Below, piece by piece: positions 25,081-36,977 of a DNA stretch of 64,000 nucleotides. A program made the position numbers and the translations under genes. Each line of letters begins with the position of its first letter. The first letter of the stretch is position 1. The stretch is from Mytilus galloprovincialis (taxonomy: Eukaryota; Mollusca; Bivalvia; Mytilida; Mytilidae): NCBI RefSeq assembly GCF_965363235.1, contig NC_134841.1, positions 34,005,440-34,069,439 of the forward strand, in the 5' to 3' direction. The notes beneath the pieces were generated by a model. That model worked only from the letters and a program-made list of their open reading frames with translations, did not search any database and was not told the DNA's origin.

Positions 25081-26684
25081 AGAACATCCTTATTATTTAG
25101 AACAATTAATGCTATTGCAAACAGTAAATTTTATCAAATGAATATAACAGATATACATAATGAAACTGAAGTATTAACTCATTACTAAGTAATAAGTAAT
25201 TTCTCAATAACTGTGAAGCTTGCCTTTGATTGTTAATTAAACATATGTTAGTGAATTTGAAAGAGGTTTCATGGAACACTTGCATTTGGAAGGCCCAGTA
25301 ATATAACGTAACAGCTATCCAATACAGTTAAGGAAGGTCAATTTTTTTCATTTTTGGGTATATTCCAAAGGATCAAATGACAGACCTATGATTATCGAAA
25401 AAAAAGCAAAGAAATTATGAAAACACATGTAAGCACGAAAATGATAGTATTTGGTTTTATCTTCCGAAGCTGATTTTCTATATGTCCTAGAAGTTAACAT
25501 CCACATCATTTCCAGTGCTGCTATAAGGTGAAATTCAAGTTGAAAGTTAAATCACAAAAATACTGAACTCAGAGGAAAATCAATTCGGAAAGTCTATAAT
25601 CACATGGCAAAATCAAATAACAAAACGCATCAAAAACGAATGGACAAGAACTGTCATATTCCTGACTTGGTACAGGCATTTTCAAATGTAGAAAATGATG
25701 GATTGAACCTGGTTTTATAGCTAGCTTAACCTCTCATTTGTATGGCAGTCGCATCAAATTCCATTATATTGTCACCGATGCGTGAACAAAACAAACAGAC
25801 ACAATAGGTAAAAAGGTAAAAAAAAATAGGGGTACAGCCGTCAACATTGTGTTATCATCTAAATCACTATAAAAACAACAAATGTAACGAAGAAGCACAA
25901 AAAGCATACATCAAATTTAACATCCTCATTTTGTTTATATTATACGATTTAATTTATCTATGTAAAATGCACCCATAAAGGATGGAGGGTTTTAAGTACT
26001 GGTGTAAAATTGCGCGTTTGAAATTCGCACAGGTAGACATGAAATAATTTTGTCGTTCAACGTATGACAGGATACATAAATACAGTCACGTAAAATAGAT
26101 ATAACAAAAACAGACTTAACAGTTAAAGTAATAATAATAAATAAAATAATAGTGTGGTTCAAAGTATGATGAGATACATAAGTACAGAGTCACGTCAAAT
26201 GTGTATCAATTCTGATATTATATTATAAAGGAATGTTCCATGACAATAAGCAATTAAAGTTGTATGCAGATCTTAAAATAAAATTAATGTTAAAAGTGTT
26301 CGTTATAGGTATTTAAACTGGTAGGATATGATAAGCTACATGCCAACCGTTGTTTCTAAGTTACTTGTCAACCTTTGTTTATAACTCACATGTCAAATAG
26401 TGTGTTAAAGGATTTTAATGTTAAACAATAAAACAAGTGCATATAGTTCATTCCGAAGAATATTATTACATTACTGATATACTAGTAGATAAGTAGGATC
26501 GTAATGCTGTAACATGTCACGGAGCTCTTCTAAGGCACTGGTTTTAAGAACTCGTGTTCTTATATACATACTAGTATTTATTTTGTACAACTTTCACTAT
26601 ATATATATTTCTATTTAGAAATGATTACAGTTAAAACACAGCTGCATCATACATTAAATTTAACGGTCAATCAGACAGTCTGCT
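25081..26684. other. Intergenic; one interspersed repeat copy at 25590-25780
   Basis: The repeat holds CATATTCCTGACTTGGTACA and GGATTGAACCTGGTTTTATA, and recurs reversed at 42155-42245. The remainder is AT-rich with no gene seen. Confidence 0.4.
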
Positions 26685-26885
26685 AAAATTCATCGGAGTT
26701 TAGTATGACGTCCATTATCACTGAACTAGTACACATATACTTGTTTAGGGGCCAGCTGAAGGACGCCTGCGGGTTCGGGAGATTCTCGTTACATTGAAGA
26801 CCCATTGGTAGCCTTCGTCTGTTGTCTGCTCTATGGCCGGGTTGCTTTCTCTTTGACACATTCCCCATTTCCATTCTCCATTTTA
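26685..26885 (+). mobile_element. PLE 3' tail, solo fragment
   Basis: Same ~200-bp sequence as at 61195-61419, in the same orientation: GTTTAGTATGACGTCCATTA, GGGGCCAGCTGAAGGAC and the terminal CCATTTCCATTC...ATTTTATTGT. More diverged than the other copies and lacking all coding sequence. Confidence 0.65.
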
Positions 26886-27528
26886 TTGTAATAACATTTC
26901 AACTAATAAGTTGTTAATCTCTTTGTTTCAATGCCAAATCATTAATATTGCAATTAATAAACCTTATAATCAGTAATCCTTCCATATGAAATAAAACTAG
27001 ATCACACGTCGACAAGTCAGCAACTTAACGACATTATAGGTTACACTTCTGTAAATATAGACAATACAATTTCCCATAGGAACTCCCTTTGTGGCTGAAA
27101 CTGCCACTTTCACTATGAAGTTTCGTAAAAAATTATATCATAGAAGACAAGTGTATATGCACTACTTTTTTTTTATCCAAAGGGCTGTGTCGCATATTTC
27201 GAGTTTAAACTTATAATAAAATTCTGTACTACTCTTACTTTAACTGAGGGTCTTCCTCGGGTTTCAATTTCTACCGCTACCATGTGTTTTTATACTGGTA
27301 ACGTTCCCATATTATGTCTCTTTGAGATCATGATTATTTTTTGAATAAGTTAACGCAATGCCAATGCACGAAACTTTTTATTGAGAGAAACCTACAACTA
27401 ACCCATTGACAAAATTATACAAAATGTGTATAACAGGTGTACACATCAAGTTTATCGAAATTTTACAATGTTTAATCACAATAACTTAATTATCATTTTA
27501 GGTATTCAAATAGAAATATATATTGACA
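26886..27528. other. Upstream region of the ZNFX1-like gene
   Basis: AT-rich. A splice-acceptor-like TATCATTTTAG ends at 27501, so the start codon at 27529 probably lies in an exon preceded by a 5' UTR intron. The upstream exon is not identified. Confidence 0.45.
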
Positions 27529-30500
27529 ATGGCTTCAAATAGACCAGAGAAAATACAACCTGTAGATTTTATAGAGGGATTATACAAGAAAAATATTAAG
27601 AGTGAAGAGCTATTAGAGATATTTGTAAAGAACATGCACATGTTTCAAAGTTCAATTTATGACAAGAAACTGTCTGACGATTCTTTATCGTCGCTTGTTC
27701 ATTTAATTGCAAGGGTTTGTGATTGTACAAAACAGAAAAGAAATCGAGAAATCTGTCAGCTGTTGAAAAGGCTGTCTGAATCACCGCTGTTTAAGAACCG
27801 AAGTATTACACTTCTTTTAGGGAAAACGCGCAATTACTCACGTGCACGTGATCATAGTGTTCAATGTTTATTATCCGATTACCGGGTACTTAACAATACT
27901 TCAGGAAATTTACCTCAGGATACCTCGTTTGTCTACAACGCCTCAAGTAAGGAGACTTGGGGAACATTTGAAAGAGCAAATAAGCGAATGTGATGATTTA
28001 GAAGACAAAGGGATGATGATAGACATTGTGATGGAAACGATGAAAGGAATTGGGCATATTGCTGGAGAAAGATCAAGAGCAAATCAAGACGCCGAAGATA
28101 AATTTGTGCCTCCAGATGATTTCCGAACTGTGTCAGTCATTCCTGAACAAAACGACATTCTAAACATTCTAAAGTTTCTCAGACGTAACAAAGTTTTCGG
28201 AAAGTATTTGAATTTAGATCATTATTTAGATGTACAGTTTAGATTGTACAGGGAAGACTGTGTATCACCTCTTCGAGATGCTCTCTTGGAATTCAAACAG
28301 AAAGATAAAGAAAATTGGAAAGAAAATATCAGATTAGAACATGGTCTACTCTACAAGAACGTAAAAGTAATGAAACAAATCATTTCTATAGACTCTGGTG
28401 AAGTATTTGAAATAAAACTGGACCCAGAACATCGTAAACGTATCAACTGGGGAAATGGAAAGAGACTTATTTATGGTACTTTATTGCTTGTTTCGTTTGA
28501 TCGTTTTAATTCAATTTTCTTTGCTATTGTAGCTGAAAGTGAAACGAAAATTTTACAAAAGAAAGGTAGCTTTACTGTACAGGTATTTAGATATGGAAAC
28601 AAACAAAAACTACCTAGAAATACAGATGGTATAATAATAGAATCAAATTCATCGTACTTTGAAGCATACAGACATGTATTAAAAGCTTTGCAGCAAATAA
28701 GAGAAGAAACGTCCCCTTTCACTAAATATCTTGTTCACTGTGAGAACGAGGTCCGTTTCCTATCGTACATTTCAAAACATCATGTATATGATCTCAGACC
28801 TGTTATCAAAAATTGCCGGATAGATCTAGACAACACTAATCGTAGAACTCTTAGAAATACTTTTCCGAAACAGACACCAATAAATATTGCAACTTTGTCT
28901 GAAGAAGACTGGCCGTCCACTGAGATGTTTGGAATGGACGAATCTCAGCGGAAAGCGTTTATTGCCGCACTTACAAAGGAATTTGTTCTCATACAAGGGC
29001 CACCAGGGACTGGTAAAACATACCTTGCATTGCAAATTGCCAAAACATTACTTCATAATACTAACAGGCTAAATATGAATTCCAAGGGTAAGGACGAGAA
29101 ATATACACGAAACGCTCGGAGGATTGCAACAAAGCCGTATATGTTAGTCGTATGTTATACAAACCACGCGTTGGATCAATTCGTTCAGGGGATTATTGAT
29201 TTTATGCCGGAAACTGCATTAGGTTCTAGCTACCCCGAAATTGTTCGATTTGGAAGTCGAAGTAAAAATCCCAAATTTGAAGAGCTTTCGATAAAAAACC
29301 TACGGAGTAGAGTTCGCTTGAAATCCCAATTTCCTCGAGATGAAGTACTTAAAGAAGCATCAAAAGCTAAAAGAAAAATAAAGGAGATTCGGGAAACTAT
29401 CGAGGCATTAAAGAGCAAAAATATTGTATTGTGGTTCGATGAAATAAAATGTGTTCTTACAAAAAAATTTGCGAGTCAATTTGGAGAAAAGTTTGTTTGG
29501 TTGCAGTGGCTGAATGTGTCAGAGCAGTCCTGGTATGAAGAAGTGAACAAGCACTATCAAAACCAACAAAATGACGAAGCAATAAAAAATCTACTCGGTG
29601 GTTTTGCAGCTAAGCTTGAAGCGGTCGAATTTGTTTCATTGATTTCGGAGAAAGAAACTGCATATAGCGTGCGGTACTTGGAGGTTGATGATGTTGACTT
29701 TTCGCTCAATACTAATACTATCGGTCTCGATCTGGACATGCAATACGAAAATGAGCTGCATAAAACAAATAAACTTGAAAAAAAGTGTAAATTAATTTTG
29801 CGTTTGGAAAAAGAGAAAGCGGCAAGGGAACTGCATTATGGTAAAGCCATGTCAGAAGGCCAAGTTAAAACAATTAAAAGTATCTGGACACTTTCCAAAA
29901 AAGATCGTTGGAAAGTGTATAGGTATTGGTTAATGCAGTATGTAAAGATACTTCACGAACAACTCCGCAAGAGTGAAAAAGAATTCCATGATATATTTGA
30001 TGACTACAGATATAACAGTATAGAAAAAGACGAAATTATCATGCAACAAGCAACAGTTTTAGCTATGACTACAACATCTGCAGCACGATATAGAGAATCC
30101 TTAAGCAAAGTTGGTCCTTTAATCACCATAATTGAAGAAGCAGCAGAAGTACCAGAGGCTCACATAGTAACAGCGATCAGCCCAAGATGTAAACATTTAA
30201 TTTTGATCGGGGACCATAAGCAATTGCAACCAAAACCTGCCGTGCATGAACTTGCCATTAAATTCAATTTGTCCGTTTCCTTGTTTGAACGAATGGTTAC
30301 GAACAACTTGAGCTACTATTGCCTTCAAAGACAACATCGAATGAGACCAGAGATTTCTGAACTGGTTCGCCACATATATCACACTCTAAATGACAACGAG
30401 AATGTAAATGAATATCCACCGGTAAATGGGATACGAAAGAGTGTGTTCTTTATCACACATAACAAAATTGAAGCTTTTAAGGATGAGGGGAGAAGTTTTT

Positions 30501-33500
30501 CAAACGAATATGAGGCTGAATATCTCAAAGAGCTTTACCTTTATCTGCTCAAGCAAAGATATGAACCCTCTGATATAACGATACTTACGGCTTATGCTGG
30601 GCAGATGTCCTGCTTAGAAGGAAAATTGCCAAGCTCAAAGTTCAAAGGAGTTAAAATTTGCGTGCTTGACAATTATCAAGGTGAAGAAAATGAAATCATT
30701 CTTTTATCATTAGTGCGTAGCAATACGACAGGTGATATCGGATTCCTAAATCGAGAAAATAGAATTTGCGTTGCTTTGTCTAGAGCAAAGCAAGGACTTT
30801 TCATAATAGGTAACAGTAATACATTAACAAAGAAATCTCAGCACTGGCAGACTGTTATTGGAAAACTACAAATTCAAGAGAATGTCAACGACATAAACGA
30901 AACATCCCCTGAATACCGAGCGATTGGAAAGGCGTTGCCATTGTACTGTCAAAATCACCCAAAGAAAAAAGGAATTCTCGCCGAGTCGCCTAGTGACTTC
31001 AAAAAAGTAAAAGATGGAGGTTGTGATCTGCCATGTGAATTTCGATTACTATGTGGACATGAGTGTCGATACGATTGCCATCCGTTTGACAAGGAACATA
31101 AAACATATAAATGCAAGAAACAATGTACACTGACTTGTGTAGAAGGACATAAATGTTTTAAGAGATGTCATTATGATGACGACTGTCGTTGCCGTGTAGA
31201 AATGAGACGCAAACTAAAATGCCATCATACAATTGTTCTTCAATGCCATGTTCACTATTCTAAATATCCATGCCATATTAAAGTAATTAAAACATTATTA
31301 TGTGGACATACCTTTTTAATGGAATGTCACGTGGACCCAAATACTGTTTCATGCAAAGTCTCTGTTGACAGAGAACTGGAGTGTGGACACACAGCACAGT
31401 TAAATTGTCATGTTGATCCAAACCAACACGAGTGTGCTATAGTCCTAACAGAAACAAGATCAAAGTGTGGTCATAAATTTGAACGCAGGTGTCATGATGC
31501 CAATCATGAAATTTTGAATAAGTGTAAAGTCTTGACAAATGAAAAACGAACATCGTGTGGCCATTTGATTGAACGGCATTGTTTCGACACCACATATGAA
31601 ATGCTTATAGACTGCAGCATTACCGTTACAATGAACAGGTCATCATGTGGTCACGAATATCAAAGGCAGTGTCATGACCGAATGTATGAGATGAGTCATA
31701 AATGCAATGATATTGTAACAGAACAATGGTCATCTTGTAAACATTACTACAAAAGACGTTGTTTTGACTCTGACTTTGTCATGAGGCACACTTGTCAAAT
31801 TAAAATTTTTGACAAAAGAAACGATTGTGGTCATGAGTTTGTAAGAACATGTTCAGATACGAATTATCAACATGACCACAAATGCTGCGTCTACGTTGAG
31901 AAAAATGTCCCACAGTGTGGCCATAAAGTAAAGCTTCCATGCCATCAAGATGTTTCTACGGTTAAATGTAGACAAATTGTTACAAAAGTTCTAGATTGCA
32001 ATCATTTCAATACATACGAATGTTTCAAAATAGATTCAATCAAATGTAATGTAAAATGCAATAAAATATGCATGAATGGCCACGTATGTACAAAAACATG
32101 TCATTTCTCTACTCCCTGTGACTGCCAAGAGCTTATACAAACAATTTTAGAGGTCTGTAAACATCAACAAAGTATCCCATGCTCAATCGATTCTAAAGTA
32201 TATCCTTGTAAAACAATGGTGAAGAAAGTGCTGAATAAATGCCACCATTTACAGAACATGGAGTGCCATATAGATCCACAAAGAGTGAGATGTAAATTTG
32301 AAGTCCTGAAGTCTTTACCTAAATGTGGACATGAGGAAATGGTTTTATGTTCAGAAAATCTTTTAGGCGTAAAATGTACCAAAGAAGTTGAAATAAAGTT
32401 AGATAAATGCGGACATTCAGTTGGAATTAAATGCTGGCAGAAAAAATATATGCCTTTAAAAGAAGTAAAATGTTTTGAGCCTACATTACACACGCGCTCT
32501 GATTGTGGACATATTACTACTATTCCATGTTGGAAAATACCAAGTCATAACTTTACTCCTTGTCAGAAACTATTAGAGACGACACTTTCATGTGGTCATG
32601 TCATTAAAAGCGTTTGCAGTGTGGAAGAAGAAAAAATATGTGATAACAAATGTGATAAACCATTGTCATGTGGACATCCATGCCCAGGACTATGTCATGA
32701 ATGTGATCATAACCAAGATTGCTCACGCCAGTGTGAAAGGGAACTTGTGTGTGGCCATGACTGTCCAAGTGAAGTTTGTATGATGTGCACTCAGTGTCAA
32801 AATTCTTGCTCATTTGCATGTTCACATTCGAAATGTCCTTCTCCATGCATTGATTCATGTACACCCTGCAAAGAAAACTGTTCCTGGGTATGTCAACATC
32901 ATAAATGTACAAAGTTATGCTTTGAAGAATGCAATCGCCAAAGATGTTGTAATGACTGTGATAAAACTTTGTCTTGTGGTCATCAATGTCCTGGTTACTG
33001 TGGTGAACCATGTCCACTGGAGTGTGCTAATTGTAAACCGGAAGTGTACGTATTAAAATATATTTGTATAGATGAAAAAATTGTAACAGTAGTACAATGT
33101 GGTCACTCTTTTGGCAGTATTTATCTTGATGAGTGTATGGATGAAATGAAAAACCACTTAGTGTCAAGATGCCCATGCTGCAGGGCAATTATTAGTTTTC
33201 ATCCAAGATATGAACGAATTTTGAAGAGGCAGAAAATTGCACTAGAAGATACGAAATTGAAAATTCGTAAAGTACGAGTTAATTCACAAACTATATACCC
33301 TGCGTGTGATGCTGGAATACTAACATCATTTGAACAGTATACAACAAGTATTGCAACATATCTTCACATTGTTCAGCATACGTGGCGTAAGCATGAATTT
33401 GATCAAGAATTCCATGACACCGAAAAATTGGCGCAATCCATTCTAGAAGATATTGAAACAACTCAAGCAACTTCATTTAAAACTTGCAAACAATTGTCAA

Positions 33501-33908
33501 AGAAAATATTCAGTTTGTATATCCAATGGATATTGTGCCTTTTCACGACAAAGCCAAAATTAATGGATACATTTTATACTTTCGATTGGTTTCGTGCACT
33601 GAAAGATTCTACAATTAATATTTCAAACAACTTTCACATCGAAAAGGTGGAGTCGATAGAACTTTATTTAGAAGATAATAATAGAACATCAATAGACATC
33701 AATGGTCATCGAACAATAAAAGGCCACGATATGGTTGTAATTGTACGCCGGTTGGAGAAACATTTAAATCTGGAACAGATTACTGAAATATTAAGACCTT
33801 TTATTGATGACATGGAGGACGATAGATTCTTGGCAAATACAAGAAGGTATCCCCAGTTACATAATGTGGTTGGCATACATAGCAGTGATTGGACAATATG
33901 TCCGAATG
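27529..33908 (+). CDS. ZNFX1-like: ZNFX1-like SF1 RNA helicase, main exon, with a frame break near its 5' end
   Basis: NFX1-type zinc-finger helicase. ZNFX1 is known as an antiviral dsRNA-binding helicase in vertebrates and a small-RNA inheritance factor in nematodes; the role here is inferred. The first ATG is at 27529. That frame runs to 27993, but the homologous frame from about 27821 on is +1 to it. Helicase motifs: GPPGTGKT at 28997-29020, TNHALDQF, IIEEAAE at about 30131, IGDHKQLQPK, RQHRMRPE, NYQGEENEIILLS, NRICVALSRAKQG. From about 30960 to 33020 follow some twenty Cys/His repeats of the form C-G-H-x6-C, then a RING-like CGHSF...CPCCRA. Splice donor G-GTAAGAA at 33908/33909. Read through, the frame ends at 33931 after KNSNSK. 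The break is a 1-bp frameshift or a missed short intron. Human ZNFX1 is about 1918 residues; this product would be about 2370. Confidence 0.85.
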
Positions 33909-34847
33909 GTAAGAATTCTAATAGTAAATAAACGTGTAAATGATAAACACATACATACAAAAGTAACCTAGTAAAAACAAACGATAATAATAAAAAGGTG
34001 TTCCATACTTTACCATAATTATGTTAAGATCAGAATCTTCACACATCTTCGTATTCTGAAAATAAATTTAGATGAGACACACAAATCATCGCCATCTATT
34101 TCAAATTCTTTAAAGGACCTGTTTCATGGTGGTCTGCTTAGACTAGGCCTTTCTTTAAAAAAAAAAGGTTCGATGTGCATCAAGTACGATAGACTCGTTG
34201 ATCATTGATCGATTATATTAGTTAATTGCTGGTGATTATATGCATTTTTCGTGCGATGTCATGCATTCCTGACGGACCAAATTGTGTTCGCTTAAATTGA
34301 TATGTTGCCATAATTCATATTCAATTAACAGATTACATTTAAATAATTTAAAGTGAAATACCACAGAACTGAAGAAAACAAATAGCATTTTCTGATCAAA
34401 GCGCTTTTGTATTTTCTATACTGATTTTAAACGGAAACTTTCAAATGATAATTTTTAGTATTGCCAACATTATATGTTAGTAATGTTATGTACCGGAAAT
34501 ACTTTTATGTACATTTCTTTACCTTATCCACATCACCATCTATGTTATGATTTTATACCGTTATATGTTGGTTTATATGTATGCTGGATGTTTTTTCTAT
34601 GTTTATAACTACATTTATGTTCCTCTAAGTTATTGTCTTTACGCAAATATTTGAATAAATAAATCCTAGAAGCTGTATTATAAATTAATGCTGTAAGTAA
34701 AATATATCTATTATTTATTTTTTTTATTTTTGCTTTTTCCAAAATTCCAAATTTCTGTGACTTTTATTTATTTATTCTTTATTTTTCTAATCTATTCAGA
34801 TTTATGGATCATTCTATATCGATAATGTATTAGTTGGATATAATATA
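33909..34847. other. 5' part of the ZNFX1-like last intron
   Basis: AT-rich intronic sequence with no recognised gene. The whole intron runs 33909-42571 and is mostly the DIRS-like element that starts at 34848. Confidence 0.55.
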
Positions 34848-34974
34848 TTCATTTCTTAATTTGGCGTATAAATATTCGCATACGCTTAAATCAGTAATTC
34901 GGTTTTCACACATATATATCTAGATTTCGCGCCTTTTCTCTTGTCGAGAACAAATTACTGATCAGTTCGACACG
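34848..34974 (+). repeat. DIRS terminal repeat A1
   Basis: 127 bp, repeated at 40475-40601 with about two differences (GGCGT/GACGT and GAACAAA/GAAAAAA). Both start TTCATTTCTTAATTTG and end AGTTCGACACG. Confidence 0.85.
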
Positions 34975-35808
34975 TATACTGACCTTGGTAATATTAGTGA
35001 ACCTGAACCGGAATCGCCTATACGAATTCAACGCAGTGAAGAACGTGAAGGGTCTACTCGATTTTCACCTGAGGATGCCTTATCGCTGTTTACCCAGAGC
35101 CTTGATTTGACATTGAGAAAGCACAAAGAAGAGCTATTTAAGGAGATTGACACGAGAATTGGTGCTAAAGAAGCTGAAAGTGTACCGCCGGTTAAACAGA
35201 CTCCCAAATTCAGGTACGACGGTAATGAAAAACAATTTAGTTTTAACGGAGAACGTTTATCAGAACTTGAAAAGACCCTCAAACTCATAGAGAAAGATTC
35301 TCCGGCTTTAGCCATTCAGTATTTAGAAAAGAGCATAAAGGCCCTAAAGGAACGAAATAAGCTTCTTCGCATAGCCGATAAGTACGGGTGGGACGTAGTG
35401 GACGAATATATAGACGACCCTATTACAGAGGGGACCGACGACGCAACAAAGCTAAGACAAGCCGATTTTCGGGCTAAAGCTAAGAGACGCGACAAAGTAA
35501 GGACCCGTCCTACTCCTTATATTCCAGAACCAGAGAGTTCCCAAGTTCCTCAAGATGAGCCTTTTCGAAAAACTTCATCAGCATCTACAAGAGAAGTACC
35601 TAGAAACTACAAATACCCGGCTGCTCAAGGATCACAAACCCGCACAGGACCTCGTACCGGTATCTACAACCAGAATGAGTACTTTACCAGTTCACAACCA
35701 ACAGACAGGTGTTATTACTGCAATGGCGAGGGTCACTGCGCCTATCACTGCCCAAAGAGACGTAGGTTCCAACCAGCCGAGACCAGTGGTTCTTCAGGAG
35801 CAAAGTGA
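34924..35808 (+). CDS. DIRS gag-like protein with CCHC zinc knuckle
   Basis: Frame open from after the TAG at 34921 to TGA at 35808. It has no ATG, so the start may be supplied by splicing or be lost. The product is charged and helical (KKHKEELF-, LEKTLKLIEK- and IKALKERNKLLR-type stretches), with a proline/arginine-rich middle and the knuckle CYYCNGEGHCAYHC near the end, which suggests RNA packaging. The last ~100 bp overlap the pol frame. Confidence 0.7.
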   Translation: MSRLFSCREQITDQFDTYTDLGNISEPEPESPIRIQRSEEREGSTRFSPEDALSLFTQSLDLTLRKHKEELFKEIDTRIGAKEAESVPPVKQTPKFRYDGNEKQFSFNGERLSELEKTLKLIEKDSPALAIQYLEKSIKALKERNKLLRIADKYGWDVVDEYIDDPITEGTDDATKLRQADFRAKAKRRDKVRTRPTPYIPEPESSQVPQDEPFRKTSSASTREVPRNYKYPAAQGSQTRTGPRTGIYNQNEYFTSSQPTDRCYYCNGEGHCAYHCPKRRRFQPAETSGSSGAK

Positions 35809-36059
35809 TGAAACAGTTAAGTACAATTTATCTCCTTTTTTAAGTCACGATCAAGATTTTGAATTTGAGTGCTCTTCAGCCAGCTCGTTTAGAGTAGATA
35901 ATTTACGGAGAAATTTAGATTTTTGGAGAAATACTTTAAATGCTAATAATTTTGTTCTTAATGTTGTCGAATTTGGATACCTGATACCTTTTTACAAATT
36001 GCCTCCGTCAGCTTTTTTAAAGAACAACAGTTCAGCTATAAAACACACACCTTTTGTTG

Positions 36060-36161
36060 CAACCAGCCGAGACCAGTGGTTCTTCAGGAGCAAAGTGATG
36101 AAACAGTTAAGTACAATTTATCTCCTTTTTTAAGTCACGATCAAGATTTTGAATTTGAGTG
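36060..36161 (+). repeat. 102-bp exact copy of upstream DIRS sequence at the LINE 5' junction
   Basis: 36060-36161 equals 35770-35871 without a mismatch. The first copy is in its natural place at the gag/pol overlap; the second is fused to the 5' end of the truncated LINE. See the findings. Confidence 0.85.
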
Positions 36162-36977
36162 TGAAATCATCCACATAACAAGAAAACATAAACCTATCAT
36201 CTATAACTACACATTACATAATCATATTCTAAAATCAACAAACAAAGCAAAATATCTTGGCGTTTCCATCACAAAAGACCTGACATGGAACTCTCATATA
36301 AATGACATCACAAACAAAGCAAACGCATCACTGAGATTTATTAAAAGAAATGTAAAAACAAACAGCATAAAAACAAAAGAACTGGCTTACAAAACATACG
36401 TAAGACCAAAAATAGAATACTGTAGTGTCATCTGGGACCCGTGGCAGAAACAACAAATAAATAAAATTGAAATGGTACAGAGAAGAGCTGCCAGGTATAC
36501 ACTCAACCAATACAGCTATCAAAGCAGTGTAACAGCCATGCTTGAACATCTAAGATGGCCAACATTACAACAAAGAAGAAATCTTGCATCCGTCACCATG
36601 CTATATAAAATCCAACACCAATTAGTCTCCATCCCAGTAAATACATACCTAATACCATCTAAGGAACATAAATTTATACAGCCATTCTCTCCCACAAACT
36701 ATCATTTATATTCATTTTTTCCTAGAACAATAAGGTTGTGGAATTCCCTACCATACCAAGTAGCCTGTAGCCCAGACTTAGAAGCGTTTAAGTCTGGTGC
36801 AAAACCACATATGTACTGCTAAACCAAACCATGTTTTTATCTATATACAAAAAAAATTAAAAAATAAATGTTTTTTGAAATTAATGTAAATATGTTTAGT
36901 TAATTTGTTTCCCTAGTATGTGCCTTCTTGTAATCTTCAACATATTGAAGTTAAGAAGTATTATGTAGATGTAGATG
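36162..36977 (+). mobile_element. 5'-truncated CR1/Jockey-type non-LTR retrotransposon
   Basis: Encodes the C-terminal part of a LINE reverse transcriptase to 36822: AKYLGVSITKDLTWNSHI, YKTYVRPKIEYCSVIWDP, EMVQRRAARYTLNQY and FFPRTIRLWNSLPYQV. These lie downstream of the polymerase core, so the piece is not functional. A short 3' UTR ends in (GTAGAT)n at 36965-36976, a typical LINE tail. DIRS coding sequence resumes at 36978. Confidence 0.8.

Noticed and set aside
32164-33017. Long antisense and alternative-frame open frames over the zinc-finger region
   Set aside because: Shadows of the Cys/His-rich coding sequence, whose composition lacks stops in other frames.
36060-36161. 102-bp duplication as a LINE target-site duplication
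   Set aside because: The two copies do not flank the LINE: the first is followed by 188 bp of normal DIRS sequence before the insertion point.
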